64,000 nt of DNA from JAUIAI01 sp041396685 (GCA_041396685.1 JAWKYD010000003.1:62001-126000), one strand, 5' to 3'; shown: positions 25,401-33,392, counted from the first letter of the stretch. Program-made: numbers and translations. Notes: a model not told the origin generated them from the sequence alone.

Positions 25401-26003
25401 TCAGAGCGTGATGCTCGGGTTGCGGATGTTCTGGTCGCAGTCGATCAGATTCACCTGCTTGGCAAGGATCCGCCAGTCGCCGTCCGCCTGGCGTTGCAGT
25501 CGGTGGCCCGCCCAGCCGACCCAGAGGCGCAGATCGCCGGCGCGAAACTCGGTGATCTGGAAATTGGAGCGCACCATGACCCGGCCCGGGTCGTCGGTCG
25601 AAAACGCTTCGACGTTCGACACCATCCGCACCGTCCGGCTGACGGGCTGCTGCGACCACGCATAGCCGGTGCGCAGGCGGTAGACCCTGTCCTCCAACTG
25701 GCGCCGGTCGTGAAAGGCGAACGCGATCTCGCGGCGCGGATCGCCCCGACCCGGTGTGCCCGGCACCCAGTACGCGCACTCGGGCGCATACAAAGCGAGC
25801 CAGTCCTCGTGTCGGTCCTGGTCCAGCAGACGTGCCTCCCGCTCCAGCAGAGCGCGGCAACTGTCTCTGATGGCGCCATCGGCGATGCAGAGTGGGTCGC
25901 GGTCCCAGTCGGTGAACGCATCGACCAGCGCCTGGTAGAAGGCGTCGTCGACATAGTAGGAACTGAGCGAGGGATTGCGACCCGGATCGTCCGTGCGCGA
26001 CAT
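25401..26003 (-). CDS. Rieske dioxygenase small (beta) subunit
   Basis: A 200-residue ring-hydroxylating dioxygenase beta subunit (SnoaL-like fold). It shows LLDQDRHEDWLALYAPECAYWVP and the middle motif RVYRLRTGYAWSQQPVSRTVRMVSNV. It starts 2 bp after the alpha subunit stop and has a GGGAGATCT ribosome site inside the alpha gene's end. In the family the beta subunit completes the alpha3beta3 hexamer and helps shape, but does not form, the active site. It is the last gene of the operon. No ferredoxin or reductase gene follows, so electrons must come from proteins encoded elsewhere. Confidence 0.9.
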   Translation of the reverse strand: MSRTDDPGRNPSLSSYYVDDAFYQALVDAFTDWDRDPLCIADGAIRDSCRALLEREARLLDQDRHEDWLALYAPECAYWVPGTPGRGDPRREIAFAFHDRRQLEDRVYRLRTGYAWSQQPVSRTVRMVSNVEAFSTDDPGRVMVRSNFQITEFRAGDLRLWVGWAGHRLQRQADGDWRILAKQVNLIDCDQNIRNPSITL

Positions 26004-26005
26004 GG

Positions 26006-27379
26006 TCAGATCTCCCGGGTCGGCTTCAGCCGCGGCTCGGCCTGCATCAGCGCCTTGTAGGCCTTCATCGTCTCGCGCATGAACACCTCGTCGGTCGCCG
26101 GCCCGGTGATCACGCCGTCCTGCTCGCTGAACCGGCCGGGCAAGCCCCAGCCTCGGTCCATGTACACCCACTCGTCCTCCTCGGCGGCGAGACCGGCCTG
26201 GATCTCTTCGAAGTTGGTGAGATCGTCGACCTCGCCGAACACGGGGAACTGTTCCTGCGTGCGCATGCGCAGCGCATTGATCGCATCGACCGCGCCGGCC
26301 AGCGAGCCGTCCTCGTCGACCACCGCCGTGCCGTACCAGGTGGTTGCGGTCTCGTCGACCGACAGTGGTTCCAGCACCTGGATGTGATTGCCCAGGATCA
26401 GCAGGTTGGGAAAGATGTTGATGTTCATCGGCACCGAGGCGGCCAGGTCGAGCAGACGGTCCGCGTCCGTGCCGTGGCGGGCGCGCAAATCCGCCTCGTA
26501 GGCCTCCATGCCCGGATGCGCACCCTCGAGCGCCCACAGCGCGCCGGGCTGCTTGCCGACGGCCGGCCGTTTGTCCTTGAAGTGGTGCCCGTTGCCGAAA
26601 TAGTGCACCTTGATCGGCCCCGCGTCGGGCGACTGCCGGTAATACGACATGCCCTTCTCGGCGTCGCCGGCCAGGCGCTTTTCCATCAGCAGTAGCGAAC
26701 GGTGCGAGAACACGACGTGATAGCCGTCGGCGCTGTTGTCGTAGGCGAGCTTCCAGTTGCCCTTGTACTTCATGCGATTGGCCTCGCGCACCACGACCTT
26801 GCCGCCCGGGTTGCGATCGAGCCACTCGTCGATGGGGCGCCGGGCCGGACCCAGGTGCTCGACGAGCGCGGGTGCATCCGCGTTGAGCGTGCCGAAGATG
26901 AAGCCGCGGTAACTCTCGACCCGGGGCACCTGGAGGAGATTGAACTCCGCGCTCCTGTGATGCTCGCGCGGATAGCCATCGGGCCAGGGCACACCGGTCA
27001 GCTCGCCCGTGTTCAGGTAGGTCCAGCCGTGGTACGGGCACTGGAAGGCCTTGGCCGAGCCCCGGGCCTGGCGGCAGACAGTGGCACCCCGGTGGGTGCA
27101 GCGGTTGTAGAGCGCGCGCAGCACGCCGTCGCGGTCGCGCACCACGATGAGCGGGCGCAGGCCGAGCCGGGTGCGGAAGAAATCATTGGGCTCGGGCACC
27201 TGGCTCTCGTGCGCCAAGTAGACCCAGGTGCCACCGAAGATACGGTTGAGTTCGAGCTGGAAGATGCCCGGGTCGGTGTAGAGCAGCCGGTGAACCTTGT
27301 CCTCGTGGATCAGGGCGTCGAAATCGATGCGGTTCGCGGACCGGGCCGGTTGCCAGGGCGGTGGCTGCTCGATACTCAT
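26006..27379 (-). CDS. Rieske dioxygenase large (alpha) subunit
   Basis: A 457-residue oxygenase. The Rieske iron-sulfur ligands are present as C94-x-H96 (NRCTHRG) and C114-x2-H117 (FQCPYHGWTY). The mononuclear iron ligands are H221 and H226 in DNSADGYHVVFSH, with an acidic partner in GEVDDLTNFEEIQ (D385/D386), matching the naphthalene dioxygenase position. The start at 27379 has a GGAGAA site. Length and motifs are complete, so the enzyme should be active with a suitable electron chain. It follows the glutamine synthetase-like gene by 55 bp. That neighbour suggests an aromatic amine (aniline type) or its gamma-glutamyl derivative as substrate, which is inference. Confidence 0.93.
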   Translation of the reverse strand: MSIEQPPPWQPARSANRIDFDALIHEDKVHRLLYTDPGIFQLELNRIFGGTWVYLAHESQVPEPNDFFRTRLGLRPLIVVRDRDGVLRALYNRCTHRGATVCRQARGSAKAFQCPYHGWTYLNTGELTGVPWPDGYPREHHRSAEFNLLQVPRVESYRGFIFGTLNADAPALVEHLGPARRPIDEWLDRNPGGKVVVREANRMKYKGNWKLAYDNSADGYHVVFSHRSLLLMEKRLAGDAEKGMSYYRQSPDAGPIKVHYFGNGHHFKDKRPAVGKQPGALWALEGAHPGMEAYEADLRARHGTDADRLLDLAASVPMNINIFPNLLILGNHIQVLEPLSVDETATTWYGTAVVDEDGSLAGAVDAINALRMRTQEQFPVFGEVDDLTNFEEIQAGLAAEEDEWVYMDRGWGLPGRFSEQDGVITGPATDEVFMRETMKAYKALMQAEPRLKPTREI

Positions 27380-27434
27380 GGGTTCTCCGTGTCGATGGCG
27401 GTCTTGCGATGCCGACGCCCGCTTGCGCGGCCTT

Positions 27435-28940
27435 TCAGAACGCATCGAAATATTCGTTCATTTCCCACCCGGTGACGCCGGCAGCCGGATCGACGCCGGT
27501 CTCGCCCAGGGTGGCCTCGAAGCGGGCCAACTCGGCCCGTTTCATGCGCAGGAAGTAGGTGAGGTAACGCTCGCCGAATGCCTCGCGATAGAGCGGCGAG
27601 GCCTCGAGCGCCGCGAGCGCGTCGGCCAGGCGCGTGGGCAACATCGGGCGATCGGCCTGGTACGGATCGTCGTCGGGCGGGCCGGGCTGCGCCCGACGTG
27701 ACACGCCGTCGAGCCCGGCGGCGATCTGCGCCGCGATGAACAGATACGGATTGGCGGCCGGCTCGCCGACCCGGTTTTCGATGCGTGTGGCCGGATCGCC
27801 GGGACCGCCCTGGATGCGCAACATCACACCGCGGTGATCAGCATTCCAGGTCGCCCGATCGGGCGCGAGCGAATTGACGCGGAAGCGTCGGTAGCCGTTG
27901 ATGGTCGGGGTGGCGAAGGGCAGGCCGCTCGCGGCGTGTTCCAGTTGTCCGGCAAGGAAGTTCATGCCCAGTGGCGACAGGTGTTCGTCGTGCCGGCCGG
28001 GCGTCAAACGGTTGACGCCCGTGCCGGCGTCCACCAACGACAGGTGCAGATGCCAGCCGCTGGGGAAGAGACCCTTCAGACCGGGAAAGGTCATGAAGCT
28101 GGCCAGGTGCCCGTGGCGGCGGCAGATCTGCCGGGTGGCGCTGCGAAACAGGACGAAATCGGTGGCGGCCGCCATCGCGTCCTGCGGCATGAACGTGCAC
28201 TCGACCTGGCCGGCGCCGAACTCGTTGTCCATCGAGCGCAGCGCCAGACCGAGCGAGACGTAGTCCTGCGCGAGCCTGCTGAGCATCGGCTGCATGCGGT
28301 CCAGTGTCGATTCCGCGTCGTATGAGAAGCCGGGTTCCGGTGCCGCCGTGCGCGGCGGCCGGCCACGTACGCCCGGCGCGCCGATGTGTTCGTCCGAAAG
28401 CTCGGTCTCGAGCAGGCGCAACAGATACCACTCCACTTCGAGACCGACGACAGCCCGCAAGCCATGCCCGGCCAGACGCGCGAGCTGACGGCGCAGCAGA
28501 TGGCGCGGCGAGAAGTGGAACGGCCTGCCGTCGCGGAAATATTCGTCGCAGGCGACCCAGCCCACGCCCGGTGCCCAGGGCAACACCCTGAACGTACCGG
28601 GGTCGGGCACCATGACCAGGTTCGGCGAGCCGGTCATCTCCGGCAGATTCATGCCCCCGCCGGCAACGAAGGAGGTGAAGACGCGGCCGCCGGAGGCGTC
28701 CAGGCTCCAGGTGCCCGCGCCGACGCTGTGGCCATCGACGAGCGCGGACTCGAAGGCCGCCGGCGCGAGCGAGCGGGCCCGCGCCACGCCGTGGGTGTCG
28801 GCCCAGACCAGGCGGATCAGGTGCAGGTCCTCGGTGCCGACACGGACCGCGAGTTCGCGCGCCAGGCGCGACTGGTCGTCGCTCCAGAGGCCGTGACGGG
28901 CGATGAAGCCTTGGGCGGCGGCGGGTGTCTGGCCATGCAT
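27435..28940 (-). CDS. Glutamine synthetase-like amine ligase (gamma-glutamylation type)
   Basis: A 501-residue member of the glutamine synthetase family but not GlnA. Catalytic and metal features are partly kept: GLEVEWYL (E168, E170), E240 and E247 in NEFGAGQVECTF, the histidine of GWHLHLSL, NADHRG (R370), and the ATP/metal motif RIENRVGEPAANPYL (E388, R390). The adenylylation tyrosine loop of GlnA is not recognisable. Such paralogues attach glutamate to amines: TdnQ-like enzymes make gamma-glutamylanilide in aniline degradation, and IpuC/PuuA act on alkylamines. It is first in an operon with both dioxygenase subunits. The ATG at 28940 lacks a good ribosome site, so the start is less sure. 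Confidence 0.85.
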   Translation of the reverse strand: MHGQTPAAAQGFIARHGLWSDDQSRLARELAVRVGTEDLHLIRLVWADTHGVARARSLAPAAFESALVDGHSVGAGTWSLDASGGRVFTSFVAGGGMNLPEMTGSPNLVMVPDPGTFRVLPWAPGVGWVACDEYFRDGRPFHFSPRHLLRRQLARLAGHGLRAVVGLEVEWYLLRLLETELSDEHIGAPGVRGRPPRTAAPEPGFSYDAESTLDRMQPMLSRLAQDYVSLGLALRSMDNEFGAGQVECTFMPQDAMAAATDFVLFRSATRQICRRHGHLASFMTFPGLKGLFPSGWHLHLSLVDAGTGVNRLTPGRHDEHLSPLGMNFLAGQLEHAASGLPFATPTINGYRRFRVNSLAPDRATWNADHRGVMLRIQGGPGDPATRIENRVGEPAANPYLFIAAQIAAGLDGVSRRAQPGPPDDDPYQADRPMLPTRLADALAALEASPLYREAFGERYLTYFLRMKRAELARFEATLGETGVDPAAGVTGWEMNEYFDAF

Positions 28941-29503
28941 GGGAAGTGGGTCCGGGACTCGCTGCGAGATCGCAAGCTTAGGCCAAACCGCTGCCGGATC
29001 TCCGCCGCGATGATCTGGAAACCCGGCATGTGGCTCTGAACGTTTCGAACCTGATCTCCGTCACCAGCGCCCTGTTCGCGTACGGCCATGGTTGCGATCG
29101 ACCCAACGGATCGGGGGCTGTCACCCAATTGGAACTTGCCGCGCGCCTCGAACATCGAGCCCGGTCGTGGTGCCAGCGGCTGTCGGGCGATCGGTGAAAC
29201 GATAGCGGGGTTTGGCGCATCGGCGGCATCGTCGCGCCGTGCTCGGCGGCAAGCAGTCGATGAGCCGGAGTGCCATTACCCCGTGCGTTTGCTCTTGATG
29301 GTGGTGGATGGTTGACCGGAGAACTGGGTCCTCGGTCAGCCGTATCGGGCCATTGCAATCCTGCGCCGGTTCCCGTGAATCTACGGGTAAGCGGCCGCTG
29401 GGAATCACCGGAGCCTTGCGGGCAGTTGCTAAATTTTCCGGAGTTTCCGGATAACTGATGACAGGGCCGGGACCGTCAGCATTGTTTTCGACCTCACTCG
29501 TAA
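28941..29503. other. Intergenic region upstream of the glutamine synthetase-like operon
   Basis: 563 bp without a supported gene. It contains the operon's promoter somewhere, but no clear -35/-10 pair was seen. A short direct repeat (TTTCCGGAG TTTCCGGA) lies near 29435-29452. Base composition becomes less GC-rich towards the Fic gene. Confidence 0.5.
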
Positions 29504-30652
29504 TCACCGCGACAGCAGTTCGATATAAGGCTGATAGCTGTAGCTGCGATTCTTCTTCTGGCCGGTCATTTCCGTTGCGATGCCCAGATCTTCCAGTACC
29601 TTGACGGCGGCAGTGGCGGTCGGAAAGGTGGTTTTTAGTTTTTGCCGCACCCGCTCGATGGTGAAGCGCGGCATCATGGGCAGCATCTCGAACAGCCGGT
29701 AGCTGGCGGGGCCAGCCTTGGGCGCTTCGAGCAGGCGGCGCCGATCCGCCGCGATCAGGCTGGCGATGGCGATGATGCTGCGTTCGGCGTCACTGGCGGC
29801 TGCCGCTATGCCTTCCAGGAAGAACGCCACCCAAGACTCCCAGTCACCCTCGGTTCGGATGACCGACAGGCGCCGGTAGTACTCGGCCTGATGCTGCTTG
29901 AGGTAACCGCTGAGGTACATAAGCGGTTCCGCCAGCAATCCCCAGTGTTCCAGCAGCGCGGCAATCAGCAGGCGCCCAATGCGACCATTGCCATCGAGGA
30001 AGGGATGGATGGTTTCGAACTGGGCATGTGCCAGCGCAATCCTAACCAGAGGCGGGAGCGTGACCGCCTCGTCGTGAATGAAGTTCTCCAGGTCGCCCAA
30101 TAGATTTACGACCCGGTCGGTCGGCGGCGGTACGAAAGCGGCGTTGCCCGGACGGGTGCCGCCGATCCAGTTCTGAGAGCGACGCAGTTCCCCCGGCTGC
30201 TTCCCGGCGCCTCGCACCCCGTCCAGCAGAACACGGTGGGCCTCACACAGGAGGCGCACGCCGATGGGCAGCCCGTTGGGTTCGCGCAGGTTGTCCTGTA
30301 CCAGTCGAAAGGCGCGCAGATAGTTGGTGACTTCCTCGACATCGTCCGTGTTGCTGACGGCGAAACCTGCTTCCTCGTCGAAAAGATCGGTCAATGTCGC
30401 CTGGGTGCCTTCGATTTGTGAGGTAAGCAGGGCCTCTTTGCGGATCGCGCTGTACAGCAGCCCGTCCACCGACGGCACCAGCCCGGACATCCCAGACAGG
30501 CGGGCAAGCGCCAGCTCTGCCTGATGATTCAGGTCGGCATACGCCTCTGAGGCCAGCTCAGGATTGCTGGGCGGCAGGGGATGCGGGACGAAGGCCCGAA
30601 CCGGCTCGCCCTGCGTGGTCGAGAGGGCGTAAGTACCCGTGGTCCGCTCCAT
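29504..30652 (-). CDS. Fic-domain AMP-transferase with C-terminal winged helix
   Basis: A 382-residue Fic protein. The catalytic motif HPFLDGNGRIGR (H216-R227) is canonical, so AMP (or another nucleotide part) transfer to a protein is expected. An N-terminal inhibitory helix motif TSQIEG (residues 77-82) matches the (S/T)xxxE(G/N) class II pattern, so the enzyme should be self-inhibited until E81 is displaced. The last about 65 residues (FTIERVRQKLKTTFPTATAA onward) form a winged-helix-like DNA-binding domain. The region is visibly less GC-rich than its surroundings, suggesting transfer. Three phased dyads directly before the start suggest autoregulation through the winged helix. Target proteins are unknown. 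Confidence 0.92.
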   Translation of the reverse strand: MERTTGTYALSTTQGEPVRAFVPHPLPPSNPELASEAYADLNHQAELALARLSGMSGLVPSVDGLLYSAIRKEALLTSQIEGTQATLTDLFDEEAGFAVSNTDDVEEVTNYLRAFRLVQDNLREPNGLPIGVRLLCEAHRVLLDGVRGAGKQPGELRRSQNWIGGTRPGNAAFVPPPTDRVVNLLGDLENFIHDEAVTLPPLVRIALAHAQFETIHPFLDGNGRIGRLLIAALLEHWGLLAEPLMYLSGYLKQHQAEYYRRLSVIRTEGDWESWVAFFLEGIAAAASDAERSIIAIASLIAADRRRLLEAPKAGPASYRLFEMLPMMPRFTIERVRQKLKTTFPTATAAVKVLEDLGIATEMTGQKKNRSYSYQPYIELLSR

Positions 30653-30670
30653 GCTAAAGCAATCTTCAAT
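30653..30670. promoter_or_regulatory. Operator-like dyad 1 of 3 upstream of the Fic gene
   Basis: GCTAAAGCAATCTTCAAT begins one base after the Fic start codon (upstream side on the minus strand) and is the most degenerate copy of the dyad ATTAAAGCATTCTTTAAT. It overlaps the position where the ribosome site should be. Confidence 0.6.
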
Positions 30671-30683
30671 GTGAGCTTTACGT

Positions 30684-30701
30684 ATTAAAGCATTCTTTAA
30701 T
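30684..30701. promoter_or_regulatory. Operator-like dyad 2 of 3 upstream of the Fic gene
   Basis: ATTAAAGCATTCTTTAAT is a near-perfect inverted repeat (ATTAAAG/CTTTAAT around 4 bases). It begins exactly 31 bp from copy 1. It lies where the Fic promoter is expected, so a bound protein would block or recruit RNA polymerase. Confidence 0.7.
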
Positions 30702-30714
30702 ATTGAGCGCCAGC

Positions 30715-30732
30715 ATCAAAGCAGCCTTTGAT
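30715..30732. promoter_or_regulatory. Operator-like dyad 3 of 3 upstream of the Fic gene
   Basis: ATCAAAGCAGCCTTTGAT is again a dyad (ATCAAAG/CTTTGAT) and begins exactly 31 bp from copy 2. The paired changes T to C and A to G in the two arms preserve symmetry, which is a sign of selection on protein binding. Confidence 0.7.
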
Positions 30733-30808
30733 CAGGGGATCTGCCGCAGGTCGACCCCCGAACTGTCGAGGCATCCTTGACAGTTGCCCAGCGGCACTGG
30801 CCTAGACA

Positions 30809-31210
30809 TCATGGTCGCCAGCCGACTGCCCAGGCAAACTGGAAGAACTCTTTCATGGCTGGCACCTCAGCCGCGCCGGCTCGAGCTGCCCGATCGACCG
30901 CCCACGCACAGTCACAAAGCGCATCGATGGCATCGCGCAACGCGGCGATCAGGGTGACCAGCGCGCAAATGGCGTACTTGGCGGCGGTCTCCAGTTCCGC
31001 CGCTCGGACGTGCAGCGGCGCCACATCCATGTGTTGCTGGTCAAGATCACTCGTCAGGCTGGCTGCAGCATCACCGAAAGCGATCAGCGAAATGCGTTCT
31101 TTCGCCGGGATTTCTATCGTAGAGACTGTGGGCTCGTTAATTCGCCACGGAGCCGGGCCTTGCCGCAACGCACGTTTACAGCAGAGCGCCAGCAGTTCTG
31201 GCAGTCGCAT
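30809..31210 (-). CDS. Hypothetical protein, unrecognised
   Basis: A 133-residue frame beginning MRLPELLALCCKR whose second half is a run of probable helices (AAKYAICALVTLIAALRDAID, broken only by small residues). No family is recognised. It overlaps the IS66-like remnant on the other strand by about 45 bp. It lies upstream of the Fic gene on the same strand, separated by the dyad array. It may be a decayed mobile-element gene or a chance frame. Confidence 0.28.
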   Translation of the reverse strand: MRLPELLALCCKRALRQGPAPWRINEPTVSTIEIPAKERISLIAFGDAAASLTSDLDQQHMDVAPLHVRAAELETAAKYAICALVTLIAALRDAIDALCDCAWAVDRAARAGAAEVPAMKEFFQFAWAVGWRP

Positions 31211-31370
31211 CTTGATCGCGCCCGGTCGCAGGGCACGACCATCGCCGCCGCTGCCGTGATCCGCCCTGATGGTGGCGTGTCGGTGGTGCTGTGCGTGGCG
31301 CCAGTGGAGATGCGCAAGCACTCGGCGGGGCTGGCTGCGATCGTACAGGGCGAACTCGACCTGGATCGAT
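31166..31370 (+). mobile_element. IS66-like remnant (fused pieces of the two accessory genes)
   Basis: In one frame, RTFTAERQQFWQSHLDRARS resembles the start of the IS66 TnpA-type accessory protein. About 20 residues later VVLCVAPVEMRKHSAGLAAI with VQGELDLD resembles the TnpB signature (VWLxxxPxDMRKGFDGLAALVQ). The two pieces are joined by a deletion, and no transposase (TnpC) or inverted repeats remain. The remnant ends about 65 bp from the tmRNA 3' end. Identification rests on motif memory. Confidence 0.5.
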
Positions 31371-31388
31371 TCCTGTCAGCCGCAGGAT

Positions 31389-31434
31389 CCAAAGCAAACG
31401 GGCCACCCCTGGCGGGGCAGCCCGTTTGCTTTGG
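31389..31434 (-). terminator. Long hairpin at the 3' end of ssrA
   Basis: CCAAAGCAAACGGGC (31389-31403) pairs perfectly with GCCCGTTTGCTTTGG (31420-31434), and the loop itself holds CCCC/GGGG. The stem begins one base after the tmRNA CCA end, so it probably terminates ssrA transcription and guides 3' trimming. There is no strong U-run. Confidence 0.7.
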
Positions 31435-31435
31435 A

Positions 31436-31802
31436 TGGTGGAGCCGGCGGGAATCGAACCCGCGTCCGCAAGCCCTCTACGATCAGTTCTACATGCTTAG
31501 TCGGACTATTTGGATCTCGTGGGTGACTTAGCCGCCCGACAGGCCGGACACCCACCAGTTACCTAGAGTTTCGCGGTCGCGCCAAGTAACCCGACGGTAC
31601 GCTAGCCGATGTGGATGACACTGCAGTGGGTTTTACCCCACCCGGCCCATCGGCGAACCGGTGCAGCGGCTTAGGCCTTAAGCGGCCAGAGCGAAACGCT
31701 CGTCGTTGGCGTTTATTGATTTGCCAATGGATTAACGAGGAAAAGGCGCCTCGGCATGCCCTGTATCGCTTCGCGACCCACGTCGAAACCAAGGTCGGCC
31801 CC
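31436..31802 (-). ncRNA. ssrA: Transfer-messenger RNA (tmRNA)
   Basis: The 367-nt gene starts GGGGCCGACCTTGG with the typical TTCGACGTGGG of tmRNA 5' ends. It finishes with a tRNA-like T-arm GGGTTCGATTCCCGCC and an encoded CCA (31436-31438). Reading frame 31678-31710 on the minus strand gives the proteolysis tag (A)NDERFALAA followed by TAA. The resume codon GCC follows an A-rich stretch, as usual. The tag ends in the ALAA degron recognised by ClpXP. The tag sequence is of the betaproteobacterial kind. It rescues stalled ribosomes together with SmpB, which is not in this window. Confidence 0.97.
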
Positions 31803-31842
31803 GTGATCGTGGTGTGTGCGCTCTGCACATAGGATCAATCAG

Positions 31843-31871
31843 TATATAGGGATGGCCCCCGTTCAGGTCAA
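31843..31871 (-). promoter_or_regulatory. ssrA promoter
   Basis: On the minus strand TTGACC (31866-31871) and TATATA (31843-31848) are separated by exactly 17 bp, a strong sigma-70 promoter. Transcription would start about 35 nt before the mature tmRNA 5' end, consistent with RNase P processing of a leader. Confidence 0.8.
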
Positions 31872-31940
31872 GCCGTGGTTCGTGGGCGGGATTCTGCGCC
31901 ACGCTTGCGCGGCCGGGGGCGGCCGCCGCCGACGATGGCC

Positions 31941-31967
31941 AGGGAGACGCCCGTCCGAGCGTCTCCC
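31941..31967 (-). terminator. Hairpin after the first lipoprotein gene
   Basis: GGGAGACGC (31942-31950) and GCGTCTCCC (31959-31967) form a perfect 9-bp stem with an 8-nt loop. It lies 16 bp beyond the stop of the lipoprotein gene on the minus strand. There is no U-run. Its left arm is shared with the hairpin at 16336. Confidence 0.5.
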
Positions 31968-31982
31968 CAGGGTTCCGTCGAC

Positions 31983-33392
31983 CTACGGGCAGGACTTGCC
32001 GACGCCTTCGGCCACCGCGCGCGACAGGACGCCGCTCGATTCCTCGAAGGTTTCGGGGATGCCCGCCGTGACCCGCACCTGCCGTCGCGTGCTCCATGCG
32101 ACGGGGATGTCACCGATCGGACTCGCAAAGGTCGTCTCGGCAACTGCGTCCGGCTGGCCGCAGAAGGACTGGATCTCGGCGTCGCTGTAGCCACCGATGT
32201 TGATCTCGAAGCCGTTCAACAGGTCGCCGCCGCTCGTACGGTACTGGCAGCGGAAAAGCACCGGAGTGGTCTGATTCGATCCGGCAGCAGGCGTCTCGGC
32301 AACGAAGGCCTCGAACGTCGCCGCGACCGGCTGGAAGCCGCCTTGGTCATAGGTCGCCGGGCAAATTGCGGCCGTGGGTGCCGGTGTCACGGCAACGCTC
32401 GGCTGCGTGTAGCGTTGGTCGGTCAGCACGGCGCCGGCCAGCAGATTGGCCGCCAGGGTGCTGGTGCCATAGCCAAGACCCGAGTCCGCGGCAATCGGTG
32501 CTCCACTGGCGTCACGATCATCCATGGTTCCGTCGGTCATGTCCTTGCCGAACGAACTCGAGAATGCAGCCGCCGGTCTGGCCAGCCCGGGGTCGAAGAG
32601 CTTCGCCGCTTCGGCAATCGCCGCCAGTGCACGGGCGTAGATGTCGGCAGCCGAGTCAGCCAGCGAATTGGGCGCCGTCGTGCTGTCGACCAGGGTCGCC
32701 GGCGCAATGACGCTGGCGACCTTCAGCGTGTCGGGCAGGAAGCGATTGATCTGATCGGCGACGGCCTGATTCGCGGCGTCGATGGATGCCGCGTTGCCAA
32801 GCAGGGCAGCGGAGCCTGCTTGCGTTTCCAGAAGGCGTACAGCCGCGTTGGTGAGCGGTGTGACGACGACCAATCCGGCAGGGGGCTTGGACACGACCAT
32901 TCGCAGAGAGTCGGTCTCGGTATAGGGCAGATTGACCTGACGGGCTTCGTCGAAGTAGGCGGCGCTGCCACTGCCGCGTACCTCGACCAGCAAGGGACCG
33001 GTGTAGTCGGCACCGGGTCTGACCGTTACCAGGCCGAGCGCATCGACCGGTGCTCGACCGAGTTCGCTGCCGTCGGCCAGTGTGACGATGATGACCGCGT
33101 CCTGGATTCGGCCGAGCGAGCCACCGACGCCGAAGCCGCCGCCGCCATCGCCACTACCGCCGCCATCACCGCCGCCGCCATCGGCGCCGACGTTGTCCGG
33201 CCCGGTAGCGCTGTAGCCGGTGAAGACGCCTTTGGTGGTGGTCGTCGAACCCGAACCCGTCGATGTCGCGCTGTTCGAGCCGGTGGCCGTCGCCGTGGTC
33301 GAGTCGCCGCCGCCGCCGCAGGCGAGAAGACCGACGCACATGCCGGCAATTGCCAGCCAGCGTCCGCGGCGGACAAAACTCGAAGTCTTCAT
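31983..33392 (-). CDS. Large exported lipoprotein A (paralogue of the gene at 33797)
   Basis: A 469-residue lipoprotein: signal core WLAIAGMCVGLLAC with the lipidated cysteine at about residue 25, then a Ser/Thr/Gly-rich linker including runs of glycine and aspartate (about 26-90). The folded part has a carboxypeptidase-regulatory-like beta segment (ADGSELGRAPVDALGLVTVR), then the helical segment VTPLTNAAVRLLE...AANQAVADQINRFLP that recurs in many beta- and gammaproteobacterial surface proteins. The C-terminal third has four cysteines (ICPATY, FRCQYR, SFCGQ, KSCP) that could form two disulfides. Function unknown, with a surface or periplasmic location expected. The ATG at 33392 was chosen for the signal. 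Confidence 0.8.
   Translation of the reverse strand: MKTSSFVRRGRWLAIAGMCVGLLACGGGGDSTTATATGSNSATSTGSGSTTTTKGVFTGYSATGPDNVGADGGGGDGGGSGDGGGGFGVGGSLGRIQDAVIIVTLADGSELGRAPVDALGLVTVRPGADYTGPLLVEVRGSGSAAYFDEARQVNLPYTETDSLRMVVSKPPAGLVVVTPLTNAAVRLLETQAGSAALLGNAASIDAANQAVADQINRFLPDTLKVASVIAPATLVDSTTAPNSLADSAADIYARALAAIAEAAKLFDPGLARPAAAFSSSFGKDMTDGTMDDRDASGAPIAADSGLGYGTSTLAANLLAGAVLTDQRYTQPSVAVTPAPTAAICPATYDQGGFQPVAATFEAFVAETPAAGSNQTTPVLFRCQYRTSGGDLLNGFEINIGGYSDAEIQSFCGQPDAVAETTFASPIGDIPVAWSTRRQVRVTAGIPETFEESSGVLSRAVAEGVGKSCP

Noticed and set aside
29121..29507. A 128-residue minus-strand gene upstream of the glutamine synthetase-like operon
   Set aside because: Biased Arg/Pro/Thr composition, no ribosome site and no recognisable motif.
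30653..30732. A short CRISPR array
   Set aside because: Only three 18-bp dyads with 13-bp spacers, no cas genes, and internal symmetry typical of operators.
31436..31460. A tRNA gene
   Set aside because: The T-arm and CCA belong to the tRNA-like end of tmRNA. No anticodon arm is present and the tag frame is clear.
29504..31802. An intact integrative element at ssrA
   Set aside because: No integrase and no second copy of the tmRNA 3' sequence were found within the window.
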